Positions 43,532 through 53,275 of a stretch of 64,000 bases of DNA are shown here, piece by piece. Source of the stretch: Flavobacteriaceae bacterium UBA7302 (GTDB lineage: Bacteria; Bacteroidota; Bacteroidia; Flavobacteriales; Flavobacteriaceae); contig DKQS01000011.1 in the NCBI GenBank assembly GCA_002471825.1, forward strand, positions 190,144 to 254,143. The letters are read 5' to 3'. The translations under genes were made by a program, and so were the position numbers. Each line of letters starts with the position of its first letter. The stretch's first letter is position 1. A model generated the notes under the pieces. It was given only the letters and a program-made list of their open reading frames with translations, had not been told where the DNA came from and did no database searches.

Positions 43532-45112
43532 ATGAAAACGCCGTACATTCTTATTTTCCTATTCATCGGAATTCTTGGTTGCACTAAAATACTAGATAAA
43601 GATTCCGACAAAAAAACCACAGACCCTCTACTAGAAGGTTTGCAAGACGTACCTACATCTCAAAAGGTGGTAATCACGGGCAGTACAGATGACTCCAAAA
43701 TGTTTCGGTTCTTCGATTTGTTCAATGAAGGATACCTAAGCAATTACACTAGTCCGAATGTTACCAAAAAAATATCCAAGGATTCCATTTTTGTCGTAGT
43801 AGACTCCCTTACACAACCACTACTAACCTGGGTTCAGGTACCAATCAAAAAAACAGAATCATCCAAGGGAAGAATATTCCTTATCCCAGGTGATTCCATC
43901 CATATTGAGATACGAAATGAAAAGATGAAATTCTTTGGTAAAAATGCTGTTTTCAATAATTTTTACTCTGAATTTTACGAACACACATCCCTATACCAAA
44001 GGCATCCGTATCGGGGAGATTTAATGGCTTACAAGGAGGTCGCAGACTCGATTTACAACAAAAAAACAAGCTTCCTGGATAATTACCTCAAAACACATCA
44101 AATCAAATCAAAAACCTTTGAGCGAATTGTTCGAGCGGATTTAAGACATGAATACTTGCACAATCTCATTGCTCCCGTTACTGTGAAAGCCGATCATGTT
44201 GAAGGACTGTATTTTAATGACTCAGATGTATTGTATGAACTGATTTACAAGGAACAGCAAGCGAATCCGGAGGTAATTTTTGATTTGCAAGATTACTTCG
44301 AAAGAGTGACCTCTGAAGAGTTTAACGAGCTTGAGATTTTTCAAAACTCAGCCTTTGTAAAAATGAACCTCAATCAGTACATCCGATACTATTTTTTGGA
44401 TGCCAACTTTGTACCCTACTCCACAGAAAAATTCTTGGCCGAAAAGAAATTTATTGAAGCTAATTTTCAAGACGAGATTAAAAGAAAAGCCATTCTTAGA
44501 ATGATCATTGATTTTCACAGCTTCGGATTCGGAAAGAGCGAAACTACTGTTGAACTTTTGAAAACAACTATTGAAGAATACGAAAACTCTTACAAGTACC
44601 AACAGAGCAAAAATACGCTGGAAGCCATCAAAGAAGATTTAAACCGATTTAAGTTTGATCTAAAAGCATATACCTTAAAAAGTAAGCTGGTCAATATTGA
44701 AGGTGACACCCTTAGCATTGGAGGGCTTATCAAAAAATCAGGCGACAATATAAAAGTGATGAACTTCTGGGCTTCCTGGTGTCCACCATGTATCAAGCAA
44801 ATTAAAAACGGTCGGGATTTTAAAACCAAATTAGAAACGCAAAAACAGGTCAACTGGATTTATATCTCCCCTGAAGACAACTATCAGAAATGGTTAGAAG
44901 CCAATGTAAAGTATTCAACCACGCTGAATAAGAACAATTCATACTACCTCTTAAAGGGAAGAAAATCGGCAATTTCCAAATTCTTTAAAGTGAATGCTAT
45001 TCCGCGATATGTTATCTTAGATGGTAATAATAAAATCGTCTTAAACAATGCTCCTTCACCAGCAGACGAGGAGAATTTTGAGGAGATTATTGATCAAATA
45101 GGGAGGGAATAG
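43532..45112 (+). CDS. Thioredoxin-like (TlpA/ResA-type) lipoprotein with a long N-terminal region
   Basis: 526 residues. A lipobox LGC (Cys17) is followed by a mixed alpha/beta region of about 360 residues with no recognised domain (IFLIPGDSIHIEIRNEKMKFFGKNAVFNNFYSEFYEHTS, as in the DUF4369/AhpC-TSA lipoproteins). The C-terminal thioredoxin domain (about 385-526) has the redox motif WCPPC (CPPC at 417-420) and a cis-Pro region NAIPRYVILD. It probably acts as a periplasmic or surface disulfide reductase. The gene stands alone between arrays R2 and R3, both in plus orientation, like a single-gene cassette. Confidence 0.85.
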   Translation: MKTPYILIFLFIGILGCTKILDKDSDKKTTDPLLEGLQDVPTSQKVVITGSTDDSKMFRFFDLFNEGYLSNYTSPNVTKKISKDSIFVVVDSLTQPLLTWVQVPIKKTESSKGRIFLIPGDSIHIEIRNEKMKFFGKNAVFNNFYSEFYEHTSLYQRHPYRGDLMAYKEVADSIYNKKTSFLDNYLKTHQIKSKTFERIVRADLRHEYLHNLIAPVTVKADHVEGLYFNDSDVLYELIYKEQQANPEVIFDLQDYFERVTSEEFNELEIFQNSAFVKMNLNQYIRYYFLDANFVPYSTEKFLAEKKFIEANFQDEIKRKAILRMIIDFHSFGFGKSETTVELLKTTIEEYENSYKYQQSKNTLEAIKEDLNRFKFDLKAYTLKSKLVNIEGDTLSIGGLIKKSGDNIKVMNFWASWCPPCIKQIKNGRDFKTKLETQKQVNWIYISPEDNYQKWLEANVKYSTTLNKNNSYYLLKGRKSAISKFFKVNAIPRYVILDGNNKIVLNNAPSPADEENFEEIIDQIGRE

Positions 45113-45536
45113 TTTAATGATTTAATAATTGAATGATTTAATGATTTAATGATTTAATGATTGGATAATTTGATGATTGGATGATTTGAAAATGTCAGGG
45201 ATTTAGGAGACAAGAATCAATGATTTAATAATTCAATAAATTAGTAATAGAATGAGCTTAAGGATAAAGGCTAAGAAACAAGAGTCAAGAGACAGGAGAC
45301 AGGAGACAGGAAAAATAAACAATTATCAACTAAAGACTCAAGACTATCGACTAAAAACTAATCGCCAACAGCCAAAGGCCAAAGGCCAAAAACAAAAGAG
45401 GCAGTAAACAAGAGTCAAGAGACAGGAGACAGGAGAAAATGATCAATTATCAGTTAACAATAAACAATTATCAACTAAAGACCCAAGACTGACGACTAAA
45501 AACTAAAAACTAAAGACTAACAACTAACAAAAAACC
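45113..45536 (+). repeat. Modular degenerate word array R3
   Basis: 424 bp without a gene, same words and orientation as R2. W1-type TAATGATT repeats (45116-45190, 45218-45250), W2 (AACAAGAGTCAAGAGACAGG, 45277-45312), W3 (AAACAATTATCAAC), W4 (TAAAGACTCAAGACT, 45331-45360), W5 (CGCCAACAGCCAAAGGCC, 45363-45390), then W2, W3 and W4 once more up to the VOC gene start. Confidence 0.8.
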
Positions 45537-45953
45537 ATGGTACAACCCTTTCACTTAGCGATTCCAGTTAAAAGTTTAGAACCTTGTAGAACCTTCTACC
45601 GTGAGACCTTAGGTTGCGAGGAAGGACGAAGCGATACCCATTGGGTGGATTTCAATTTCTTTGGACACCAATTGGTGATTCACCAGAAAGACGGATTTGA
45701 ACCAAGCATTATTTCGAATCCGGTTGACGGACACGATGTACCCGTTCCGCATTTCGGGGTGGTATTGTCTTGGGAGGACTGGGAAAACTTGGCCGATCGA
45801 CTTCAAAAGGCCAATACCGAATTCATCATCGAACCCTACATTCGTTTCAAAGGGCAAGTGGGTGAGCAAGCCACCATGTTCTTTAACGACCCTGAAGGGA
45901 ATCCTTTGGAATTCAAGGCTTTCAAAGATATGGGGCAGTTGTTCGCAAAATAA
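45537..45953 (+). CDS. VOC (glyoxalase/bleomycin resistance) superfamily protein
   Basis: 138 residues, one complete pair of beta-alpha-beta-beta-beta modules. It begins [26 protein letters not shown] (metal-His strand) and ends [20 protein letters not shown] with the typical Glu ligand. The likely metal residues are His6 and the terminal Glu, plus His of PVPHFGVVL. The specific reaction is unknown. It directly follows array R3 and has no obvious operon partner. Confidence 0.85.
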   Translation: MVQPFHLAIPVKSLEPCRTFYRETLGCEEGRSDTHWVDFNFFGHQLVIHQKDGFEPSIISNPVDGHDVPVPHFGVVLSWEDWENLADRLQKANTEFIIEPYIRFKGQVGEQATMFFNDPEGNPLEFKAFKDMGQLFAK

Positions 45954-46002
45954 GATGTCTTAATTTCTTATCTTTAGACGAACAATTCTAAACCAAACTT
46001 AC

Positions 46003-49000
46003 ATGAAACGATTCGTCTCTGCACTCTTTTTCTTAGGAGTGATGGGTATCTACGCCCAAGGAACGCAGTTATTGCGTCAACCCACCTTATCAAAAACACA
46101 CGTAGTATTTGTCTATGCCAATGATTTATGGAAAGCTCCGCTATCCGGTGGCACTGCCATTCGACTTACCAGCGACATCGGCTACGAATCCTTACCACAT
46201 TTCTCCTACGATGAAAAATGGATTGCCTTTTCGGCGCAATACGATGGAAATACTGATGTTTACATCATTCCAGCGGAAGGTGGTGAACCCAGGCGATTGA
46301 CCTTTCACCCTGGTGGCGATTTCGTTCAAGGATGGACGCCGGATGGAAAGATACTTTTTCGCTCTGGTAGAGAATCCAGACCTACACAAACCAATAAATT
46401 CTACACGGTTTCTCCCAAAGGTGGATTACCGGTTTCTTTAGGAGTTCCGAGAGCTGCGTATGGAGAAGTATCTGAAGATGGCAATTATGTTGCCTATACG
46501 CCAATTACAGGATGGGATGCTGAATGGCGAAACTATAGAGGCGGACAAGCCATGCCGATATGGATAGTAGACTTAAAAACAAAAGACCTCATCCGCACCG
46601 ACCAAAAAGACAAGGAAAGACACTTGGATCCTGTTTGGCACAATGGTTCGGTATATTTTATTTCAGAACGTGATTATACGGCCAACATTTGGTCTTTCAA
46701 TCCGAAAACCAAAACAGAAAAGCAAATTACCTTTCACAAGAAATTTGATGTGAAAAGTTTGGATTCCAATTCCAACGGAATCGTATACGAACAAGGAGGT
46801 TACCTTCACTATTTGAATCCGAACACCATGGCCTCCAAACAATTGAACATTGAGGTGAAGGCCGATTTAAATTTCTCTAGACCTCGTTGGGAAAATGTGA
46901 CCGGTAGAAACCTCAGCAATGCCAATCTTTCACCGAAAGGAAAGCGCGCTATTTTCGAGTATCGTGGTGAGATCTTTACCGTTCCAAAAGAAAACGGAAC
47001 TTGGAGAAACTTAACCAACTCCCCTGGTGTTGCCGATCGTTATCCGATTTGGTCCCCTAAAGGTGATCAGGTGGCTTGGTTCTCCGATAAGAGTGGCGAA
47101 TACCAATTGGTCATTGCCGATCAAAACGGCCAAAACCAATCGACCATAAAGATTCCGAATCCGACCTTCTACTTTACACCAGACTGGTCGCCAGACGGCA
47201 AACACCTTGCTTTTACGGATACCGACTATAACATTTGGATTACCAATTTAGAGACCAAGAAATCGAAGAAAGTAGCTACCGACCGCTACGCACATCCGAA
47301 CAGAGCGATGAATCCCGTGTGGTCACCCGATAGCAAATGGATCGCCTTCGCCAAACAAAATGACAGCCATTTTAAGTCCATTTTCGCTTACAACATCGAC
47401 AGTGGAAAAACACTACAATTGACAGACCCAATTGCCGATGCCATTACGCCGGTTTGGGATGCCTCTGGGAAGTATTTATACACCTTGGCAAGCACCAACT
47501 ACGGATTACAGTCTGGTTGGTTGGATATGAGTTCTTATGACCCAAGTGTAACGAGAAGCTTGTATGCCGTTGTGTTGAACTCGGCCGACAAAGCTCCGAA
47601 CCTTCCGAAGACGGATGAGGAGTCTTCCGACAAGAAAAAAGGTAGTAAAAAATCGAAGGAGGTAACCGTAGTGATTGACGAAAAGGGATTGTTTGACAGA
47701 GCCGTTCCGATGCGTCTTCCAGCAAGAAATTATGTGGCACTGTTAAAAGGACCGAAAGGCAAAGTATTCATCGCTGAAAGTATTCCGAATGCTTTCGGAC
47801 TAACGGTTCATTCCTACGACATTGCCAAGCAAAAAGCTACGGTTTACAGCAAAGGTGTTTCTTCCATGACGGCTTCTGCAGATCGCAATTTCACTTTACT
47901 AAATTCCCGCGGAAGTTGGTTACTCAACAGTAGCAAAGCTCCTGTAAAACCAGGCAAAGGACGTTTAAAGACCAACATGAAAATCAAGTTAGATCCGCAA
48001 GCCGCTTACCATCAAATCTTTAAAGAAGGATGGCGATTTATGCGCGATTTCTTGTATGTAGATAATGTACATGGGGCACCATGGAAACAGGTATACAAGT
48101 GGTATGCACCTTGGATTGATCACGTGCGTCATCGTACCGATTTGAACTATGTGGTAGACATTATGAGCGGTGAAGTGGCCGTGGGACACTCCTATGTTTC
48201 TGGAGGTGATTTTCCTGATTTGAATCGCGTGCCTGTCGGATTGTTAGGCTGTGATTTTGTAGCAGACAAAGGCCGTTATAAAATTTCCAAAATATACCGA
48301 GGGGAGCGTTGGAATCCGAATTTCAATGCACCCTTAGGATTGCCTGGAATGAATGTCAACGAAGGTGATTATATCTTAAGCATTAACGGAACGGAATTGA
48401 CCAGCAAAACAAATCCGTATAGCCTCTTGGAACAAACCTCAGGTAGAGAGATCTACATCACCGTGAACTCGGCTCCTTCTATAGATGGCGCTCGCGAGAT
48501 TTTGGTAAAACCAATTGCTAGCGAACGTAATTTAAGAGGCATCGATTGGATTGAAGGGAATCGCCGCAAGGTAGACCAACTCTCTAACGGAAAGCTGGCC
48601 TATGTATATGTACCAAATACTGGCGGTGGCGGATTTACAAGTTTTAATCGCTACTATTTCTCACAACAAGACAAGAAGGGCGCTATTATCGACGAAAGAA
48701 ACAATGGCGGTGGTTCTGCTGCCGATTATATGATCGACATCATGGCGCGCGAACTCTTCGGATATTTCAATAGCAAGGCCAACGACAGAAGACCTTGGAC
48801 CACGCCGATGGCAGGTATCTGGGGACCAAAAGTGATGATCATCAACGAACGTGCTGGTTCGGGTGGTGACTTATTGCCTTATATGTTTAAGATGAAGAAC
48901 ATCGGACCAATGGTAGGAACCCGTACTTGGGGCGGACTCGTTGGTACCTGGGATACGCCACGATTTATTGATGGTGGACGCATGGTAGCACCACGAGGTG

Positions 49001-49227
49001 GATTCTTCGATGTCAATGGCGAATGGGCGGTTGAAGCCGAAGGTGTAGCTCCAGATATTGAAGTGATTCAAGATCCGAAAAGTGTGTTGGCAGGCAAAGA
49101 TCCGCAGCTAGAAAGAGCGGTAAAAGAAGCCTTGAAATTGCTCGAGACCCAAGAATTTAAAATGAAAAAAGAGCCCAAGGCACCGATTCGTTGGAAGCGT
49201 CCGAAAGGTTATAAAAACGACAAGTAA
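46003..49227 (+). CDS. Tricorn protease-like S41 peptidase, exported
   Basis: 1074 residues. A signal peptide (MKRFVSALFFLGVMGIYAQ) is followed by two beta-propellers built from TolB/WD-type repeats (about 20-350 and 350-660; HFSYDEKWIAFSAQYDGNTDVYIIPAEGGEPRRLT, FTPDWSPDGKHLAFTD). Then come a C1 helical domain, a PDZ domain (about 745-830) and the S41 catalytic domain, with Ser953 in NERAGSGGDLLPYMFK and acidic DERNNGGGS. It degrades peptides processively, here in the envelope. The length equals archaeal and bacterial tricorn. A -7-like TATCTTTA is at 45969-45976. DinB gene follows after 7 bp. Confidence 0.92.
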   Translation: MKRFVSALFFLGVMGIYAQGTQLLRQPTLSKTHVVFVYANDLWKAPLSGGTAIRLTSDIGYESLPHFSYDEKWIAFSAQYDGNTDVYIIPAEGGEPRRLTFHPGGDFVQGWTPDGKILFRSGRESRPTQTNKFYTVSPKGGLPVSLGVPRAAYGEVSEDGNYVAYTPITGWDAEWRNYRGGQAMPIWIVDLKTKDLIRTDQKDKERHLDPVWHNGSVYFISERDYTANIWSFNPKTKTEKQITFHKKFDVKSLDSNSNGIVYEQGGYLHYLNPNTMASKQLNIEVKADLNFSRPRWENVTGRNLSNANLSPKGKRAIFEYRGEIFTVPKENGTWRNLTNSPGVADRYPIWSPKGDQVAWFSDKSGEYQLVIADQNGQNQSTIKIPNPTFYFTPDWSPDGKHLAFTDTDYNIWITNLETKKSKKVATDRYAHPNRAMNPVWSPDSKWIAFAKQNDSHFKSIFAYNIDSGKTLQLTDPIADAITPVWDASGKYLYTLASTNYGLQSGWLDMSSYDPSVTRSLYAVVLNSADKAPNLPKTDEESSDKKKGSKKSKEVTVVIDEKGLFDRAVPMRLPARNYVALLKGPKGKVFIAESIPNAFGLTVHSYDIAKQKATVYSKGVSSMTASADRNFTLLNSRGSWLLNSSKAPVKPGKGRLKTNMKIKLDPQAAYHQIFKEGWRFMRDFLYVDNVHGAPWKQVYKWYAPWIDHVRHRTDLNYVVDIMSGEVAVGHSYVSGGDFPDLNRVPVGLLGCDFVADKGRYKISKIYRGERWNPNFNAPLGLPGMNVNEGDYILSINGTELTSKTNPYSLLEQTSGREIYITVNSAPSIDGAREILVKPIASERNLRGIDWIEGNRRKVDQLSNGKLAYVYVPNTGGGGFTSFNRYYFSQQDKKGAIIDERNNGGGSAADYMIDIMARELFGYFNSKANDRRPWTTPMAGIWGPKVMIINERAGSGGDLLPYMFKMKNIGPMVGTRTWGGLVGTWDTPRFIDGGRMVAPRGGFFDVNGEWAVEAEGVAPDIEVIQDPKSVLAGKDPQLERAVKEALKLLETQEFKMKKEPKAPIRWKRPKGYKNDK

Positions 49228-49234
49228 GAGCGAC

Positions 49235-49735
49235 ATGAAGGTATTGATCCGACACATTATTGAACAATTGAAGGAAATTCAAGAGGGCAAACCATGGATC
49301 GGTAACACCTATAAAAGCAAATTAGACGGAATCGATTCGGCATTGGTATTTGAAAGACCTCATCCGGACTTGCATAGCATTGCCGATATCATTTCCCATA
49401 TGAACCTTTGGAGACGAGAAGCCATTTTAAAAATCGAAACAGGAAAAGGAAGTAAAACAGATGCCTGTGAAGAAAATTGGCTGCCCGAAAACAAGTTGAA
49501 AGCCATTGGATGGACGGCGCTCAAATCAGAGTATGATGAAACCCTCAAGCGAATCATTTTGCTACTTGAGGAAAAGGAAGATTCGTTTCTAGAGGAAGAA
49601 TATTATGACACCGATTTTAAAGGAAATTACCAATACAAATTTCTGATCAACGGAATGTTACATCATGATATCTACCATCTTGGTCAATTGGGAACCATTA
49701 TCAAAAGACTAAAATCAACAGCATCAAATGCTTGA
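49235..49735 (+). CDS. DinB family protein
   Basis: 166 residues, four-helix bundle of the DinB/YfiT type. The three metal-binding histidines can be seen in SHMNLWRRE (near 53) and HHDIYHLGQLG (near 146-150). Members are putative metal-dependent thiol S-transferases or stress proteins. It overlaps the DUF1272 gene by 8 bp and is part of a tight run of genes to 55 kb. Confidence 0.85.
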   Translation: MKVLIRHIIEQLKEIQEGKPWIGNTYKSKLDGIDSALVFERPHPDLHSIADIISHMNLWRREAILKIETGKGSKTDACEENWLPENKLKAIGWTALKSEYDETLKRIILLLEEKEDSFLEEEYYDTDFKGNYQYKFLINGMLHHDIYHLGQLGTIIKRLKSTASNA

Positions 49736-50018
49736 AATTAGACCAAACTGTGAACATTGTAACAAAGATTTGCCCAACACATCTACGGATGCAATGATTT
49801 GTTCTTTCGAATGCACCTATTGTACCGATTGTGCAATAGGTGTATTTGAAAATGTTTGTCCGAGTTGTGGTGGCAATTTTGTTCCCAGACCGATTCGGCC
49901 TCGGCAGGAACTAGAGAGTCATCCGGCTTCAACTAAAAGGATCTACGCTCCAAAAGATCTTGAGAAAGCCAAAGAACAATCAAATCGCTTAAAAGACATT
50001 GCACCCGAATACCGATGA
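49728..50018 (+). CDS. DUF1272 zinc-binding protein
   Basis: 96 residues. Three CxxC-type pairs (CEHC near 8-11, CSFECTYCTDC near 26-36, CPSC near 46-49) form the DUF1272 zinc ribbon (MLEIRPNCEHCNKDLP...FENVCPSCGGNFVPRPIRP). About 35 charged residues follow. The function of the family is unknown. It overlaps the DinB gene by 8 bp and the ATP-grasp gene by 4 bp. Confidence 0.88.
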   Translation: MLEIRPNCEHCNKDLPNTSTDAMICSFECTYCTDCAIGVFENVCPSCGGNFVPRPIRPRQELESHPASTKRIYAPKDLEKAKEQSNRLKDIAPEYR

Positions 50019-50932
50019 AGACTACAGATATTGTTGTATTAACAGATTCGCGATACGTACAACCAGATTCAAAAGAAGACTATATTCAAAACCTTTTGAA
50101 AGAAGACCAATTGGTGGTAGACGCCTTGGAGGCTTTGGATTACAAGGTAAAACGTTTGGCTTGGGATGACCCCAATTTTGATTGGAACAGCACCCAATTC
50201 ATTCTATTTCGAACAACTTGGGATTACTTTGATCGCTTTGATGAATTTTCCAACTGGTTGAATCGTGTGAGTCGACAAACGCAATTATTAAATTCCGAAG
50301 CCATCATCCGCTGGAACATCGACAAGCATTACCTATTGGATCTTCAAGAAAAGGGTGTGAATATTTGTGAAACCGTGTTTATTGAACAAGGAACATCCAA
50401 ATCCTTATCAGCCTTAGCCGAAGAACATAATTATTCCGAGTTTGTATTAAAACCTTGTATTTCAGGAGCTGCGCGAGAAACCTATCGAATTACTTCCGAA
50501 ATGGTTGGTGACTATGAAGAAAAATACCGCCAGCTCATCACGCAAGAAGCCATGATGCTCCAACCTTTTCAGCACAACATTGTCACCAAAGGAGAAGTGT
50601 CCTACATGGTGATGAATGGCAAGTTTACACACGCCATTCTTAAAATTGCCAAAACTGGCGATTTTAGAGTACAGGACGATTTTGGTGGCACCGTTCAATG
50701 GTATGAGCCTTCGCAAGAAGAGATCGATTTTGCCGAGTTTACCGTGAGTTGTTGTGAAGCGTCACCAATTTACGCCCGAGTTGACGCATTTATCGATAAT
50801 AGTGGTAATTTAGCACTGGCTGAACTGGAATTGATTGAACCTGAACTCTGGTTTCGGTTTCATCCCAAGGCAGCCGAAGAATTAGCATACGGAATCCAAC
50901 AACGCATCCATACACATGAAAAAATTAATTAA
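50015..50932 (+). CDS. ATP-grasp domain protein
   Basis: 305 residues. The N-terminal half (ALEALDYKVKRLAWDDPNFDWNSTQFILFRTTWDYF) is a pre-ATP-grasp fold. The second half has YSEFVLKPCISGAARETYRI (ATP-binding Lys and glycine-rich loop), MLQPFQHNIVTKGEVSYMVMNGKF (grasp strand) and PIYARVDAFIDNSGNLALAELELIEPELWF (Mg2+ ligands Asp and Glu). Similar proteins include glutathione synthetase-like and cycloserine-pathway DcsG-type ligases. The carboxylate and amine substrates are unknown. It overlaps both neighbours (4 bp and 17 bp). Confidence 0.82.
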   Translation: MKTTDIVVLTDSRYVQPDSKEDYIQNLLKEDQLVVDALEALDYKVKRLAWDDPNFDWNSTQFILFRTTWDYFDRFDEFSNWLNRVSRQTQLLNSEAIIRWNIDKHYLLDLQEKGVNICETVFIEQGTSKSLSALAEEHNYSEFVLKPCISGAARETYRITSEMVGDYEEKYRQLITQEAMMLQPFQHNIVTKGEVSYMVMNGKFTHAILKIAKTGDFRVQDDFGGTVQWYEPSQEEIDFAEFTVSCCEASPIYARVDAFIDNSGNLALAELELIEPELWFRFHPKAAEELAYGIQQRIHTHEKIN

Positions 50933-52190
50933 AGGTTTAGGCATTATCCTTGGCTTGGTAATCCTATTCGTCGGTATCGTTTATTTTACCAACAACGAAT
51001 CAATTCCAACAGGGGAAAAAGGTGATAAAGCAGAACAATTGGCTTTAAAAATTCAACGCGCCATCAATCAAAAGGCCTTTGACAAGACCGAAGTACTAGA
51101 ATGGAGTTTTCGAAACAAAAACTATTATTCCTGGTACAAAGCAGCAGGTTATGTAGAAGTTTCTTGGGATGGAAACAAAGTGAAATTGTATCCCAACGAC
51201 AAGGACAAAAGTGAAATTTTGGCCAACCCAGACAATGCTTTTGATGAAGAGTTGATCTTATATGCCTACAACAATTTTAACAACGATTCTTTTTGGTTGG
51301 TAGCTCCTTATAAAATCATGGACGAGGGCACAGAACGTAGCATTGTAACTGTTGATGGAAAAGAACAACTGATGGTAACCTATACCTCAGGAGGCTCTAC
51401 ACCCGGTGATTCGTATTTGTGGGAAGTAGATTCCAATTTTGTGCCTGTTTCTTACAAAATGTGGGTGGGTATCATTCCGATTGGAGGCGTAGCAGCTTCC
51501 TGGAACAACCTTAAAAAAACAGAAGCTGGTATTCTCTTACCTACCACGCATACCCTGTCCTTAATGGGTATGGAAATTCCGATGGGTGAGGTAAAAGCCT
51601 ACAATCCGGATGCCAATGCCTTTGCCGAGAAAATTCTCAAACGCATCAAGCACGACAAGTACAAAACCACCAATACCATCGAATGGAGTTTTGGCGGACG
51701 CAGATATTTTAAGTGGAACAAAAAAGATCATATCGTAGATGTTTCTTGGGATACCATTCGTGTGAATTTGTACCCGGCGGCTCGCGAAAAGAGTACCGTA
51801 TACTTCAACGATAAAAAGCAAGAAACAGCCGATGCGAAAATTGTAAAACGTGCTTGGGACATCTTCAACAATGATAATTTCTGGTTGGTGGCACCGCACA
51901 AAATCTTTGATGACGGCGTGGTTCGAAGTTTGACAAGTGTCGACGGTCAAACGGCTTTGGAAGTAAATTTCACCCAAGGCGGAACCACTCCGGGCGATTC
52001 TTATATTTGGGTAGTAGACAGTACCTATTTGCCGGTAAAATACTTGATGACTGTACCGAGCATGCGTATGAAACAAGTTCCGGCTACTTGGGACGAATGG
52101 TTCACCACAGAAAGCGGAACCTTATTGCCAAAAAATCATACTTTTAGTAGTGGAAGAAGATTAAGCATGGGCGATGCAAAAGCCTACTAG
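50916..52190 (+). CDS. Membrane-anchored protein with an internal duplication
   Basis: 424 residues. One N-terminal membrane helix (4-25) is followed by two homologous units (about 38-228 and 235-424). Paired motifs are KTEVLEWSFRNKNYYSWYK / KTTNTIEWSFGGRRYFKWNK, VEVSWDGNKVKLYPNDKDKS / VDVSWDTIRVNLYPAAREKS, NNFNNDSFWLVAPYKIMDEG / DIFNNDNFWLVAPHKIFDDG and TSGGSTPGDSYLWEVDS / TQGGTTPGDSYIWVVDS. The pattern resembles LolA-like lipid-binding beta sheets. Family not recognised. The start overlaps the ATP-grasp gene by 17 bp; the AI-2E transporter follows after 2 bp. Confidence 0.8.
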   Translation: MKKLIKGLGIILGLVILFVGIVYFTNNESIPTGEKGDKAEQLALKIQRAINQKAFDKTEVLEWSFRNKNYYSWYKAAGYVEVSWDGNKVKLYPNDKDKSEILANPDNAFDEELILYAYNNFNNDSFWLVAPYKIMDEGTERSIVTVDGKEQLMVTYTSGGSTPGDSYLWEVDSNFVPVSYKMWVGIIPIGGVAASWNNLKKTEAGILLPTTHTLSLMGMEIPMGEVKAYNPDANAFAEKILKRIKHDKYKTTNTIEWSFGGRRYFKWNKKDHIVDVSWDTIRVNLYPAAREKSTVYFNDKKQETADAKIVKRAWDIFNNDNFWLVAPHKIFDDGVVRSLTSVDGQTALEVNFTQGGTTPGDSYIWVVDSTYLPVKYLMTVPSMRMKQVPATWDEWFTTESGTLLPKNHTFSSGRRLSMGDAKAY

Positions 52191-52192
52191 TT

Positions 52193-53275
52193 ATGAATAG
52201 CAAATCAATCACCATAGGAATCCTGAAAGCGGTAGGCATCCTTGCCGGTGTCGTTTTGGGACTTTATTTTCTGTACACCATCAAAACGGTCTTGATTTAC
52301 ATCATTATTGCGGCCGTGATCAGTTTAATTGCCAGACCTTTCATTCTGTTCTTACGCAAGAAATTGAAATTTCCGAATACGCTGGCCGTCATCTTCACGA
52401 TGTTTTTATACATCGGGATTACCATTGGTATTGTGGGGTTGTTCATCCCATTGATCACAGAACAAAGTGAAAGCCTATCCCTCCTACAAAAAGAAGGCCT
52501 GGCCGACAATTTGGAAAGTACCTTTATTGAAATTGACAAGTACTTTAAAACGAAGGATATTGACATTCTCGATGAATTAAAGAACTCCGATGTTTTCTCT
52601 GGATTCAGAGAAATTCCGAATATCATCAACGGAATCATTGGTGCCTTTGGCTCTTTGAGCGCAGGATTGTTTTCGGTACTTTTTATCTCCTTCTTCTTTA
52701 TGAAGGACTCCTTGCTACTGAAGCGAGTGATTTTGACCATGACTCCCACTGGAAAAGAACGAAAAATGTATGATTCCCTTGAAAAAATCAACGGATTGTT
52801 ATCAAGATACTTTGTAGGATTACTCCTGCAAATCCTCATTCTCTTTGTGATTTATACCATTGTATTGCTCATTTTCGGCATTAAAAACGCCGTGGTCATT
52901 GCCCTACTCTGTGCCATTCTAAATATCATTCCTTATGTGGGACCTATCATCAGTGGCTTGTTGCTCATCCTGTTAACCATGACCAGTAATCTGGGGCTGG
53001 ATTTCCAATCGGAAATCTTACCGACCACCATTTATGTGATGATCGGATTTGCGTTGGCCCAATTGGTAGACAATCTCTTTAGTCAGCCTAAAATATTCTC
53101 CACCGCCACCAAGGCGCATCCGTTGGAAATCTTTTTGGTCATCATCATTGGCGGCATTTTGATGGGAGCTGTGGGTATGATCATTGCTGTTCCGTCTTAT
53201 ACTGTACTTCGGGTGATTTTGAAAGAGTTTTTATCAGAGAATAAGATTGTAAAATCCTTAACCAAAGACATTTAA
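52193..53275 (+). CDS. AI-2E family transporter
   Basis: 360 residues with about eight membrane helices, PF01594-type permease. There is an N-terminal hairpin of helices (10-90), then an extramembrane helical segment (about 95-150), then GIKNAVVIALLCAILNIIPYVGPIISGLLLILLTM (the conserved PYVGP motif, about 245-270), FSQPKIFSTATKAHPLEIFLVIIIGGILMGAVGMIIAVP. Members export autoinducer-2, ions or other small solutes. The family is sure, the substrate is not. The methyltransferase frame starts at once after its stop codon. Confidence 0.9.
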   Translation: MNSKSITIGILKAVGILAGVVLGLYFLYTIKTVLIYIIIAAVISLIARPFILFLRKKLKFPNTLAVIFTMFLYIGITIGIVGLFIPLITEQSESLSLLQKEGLADNLESTFIEIDKYFKTKDIDILDELKNSDVFSGFREIPNIINGIIGAFGSLSAGLFSVLFISFFFMKDSLLLKRVILTMTPTGKERKMYDSLEKINGLLSRYFVGLLLQILILFVIYTIVLLIFGIKNAVVIALLCAILNIIPYVGPIISGLLLILLTMTSNLGLDFQSEILPTTIYVMIGFALAQLVDNLFSQPKIFSTATKAHPLEIFLVIIIGGILMGAVGMIIAVPSYTVLRVILKEFLSENKIVKSLTKDI

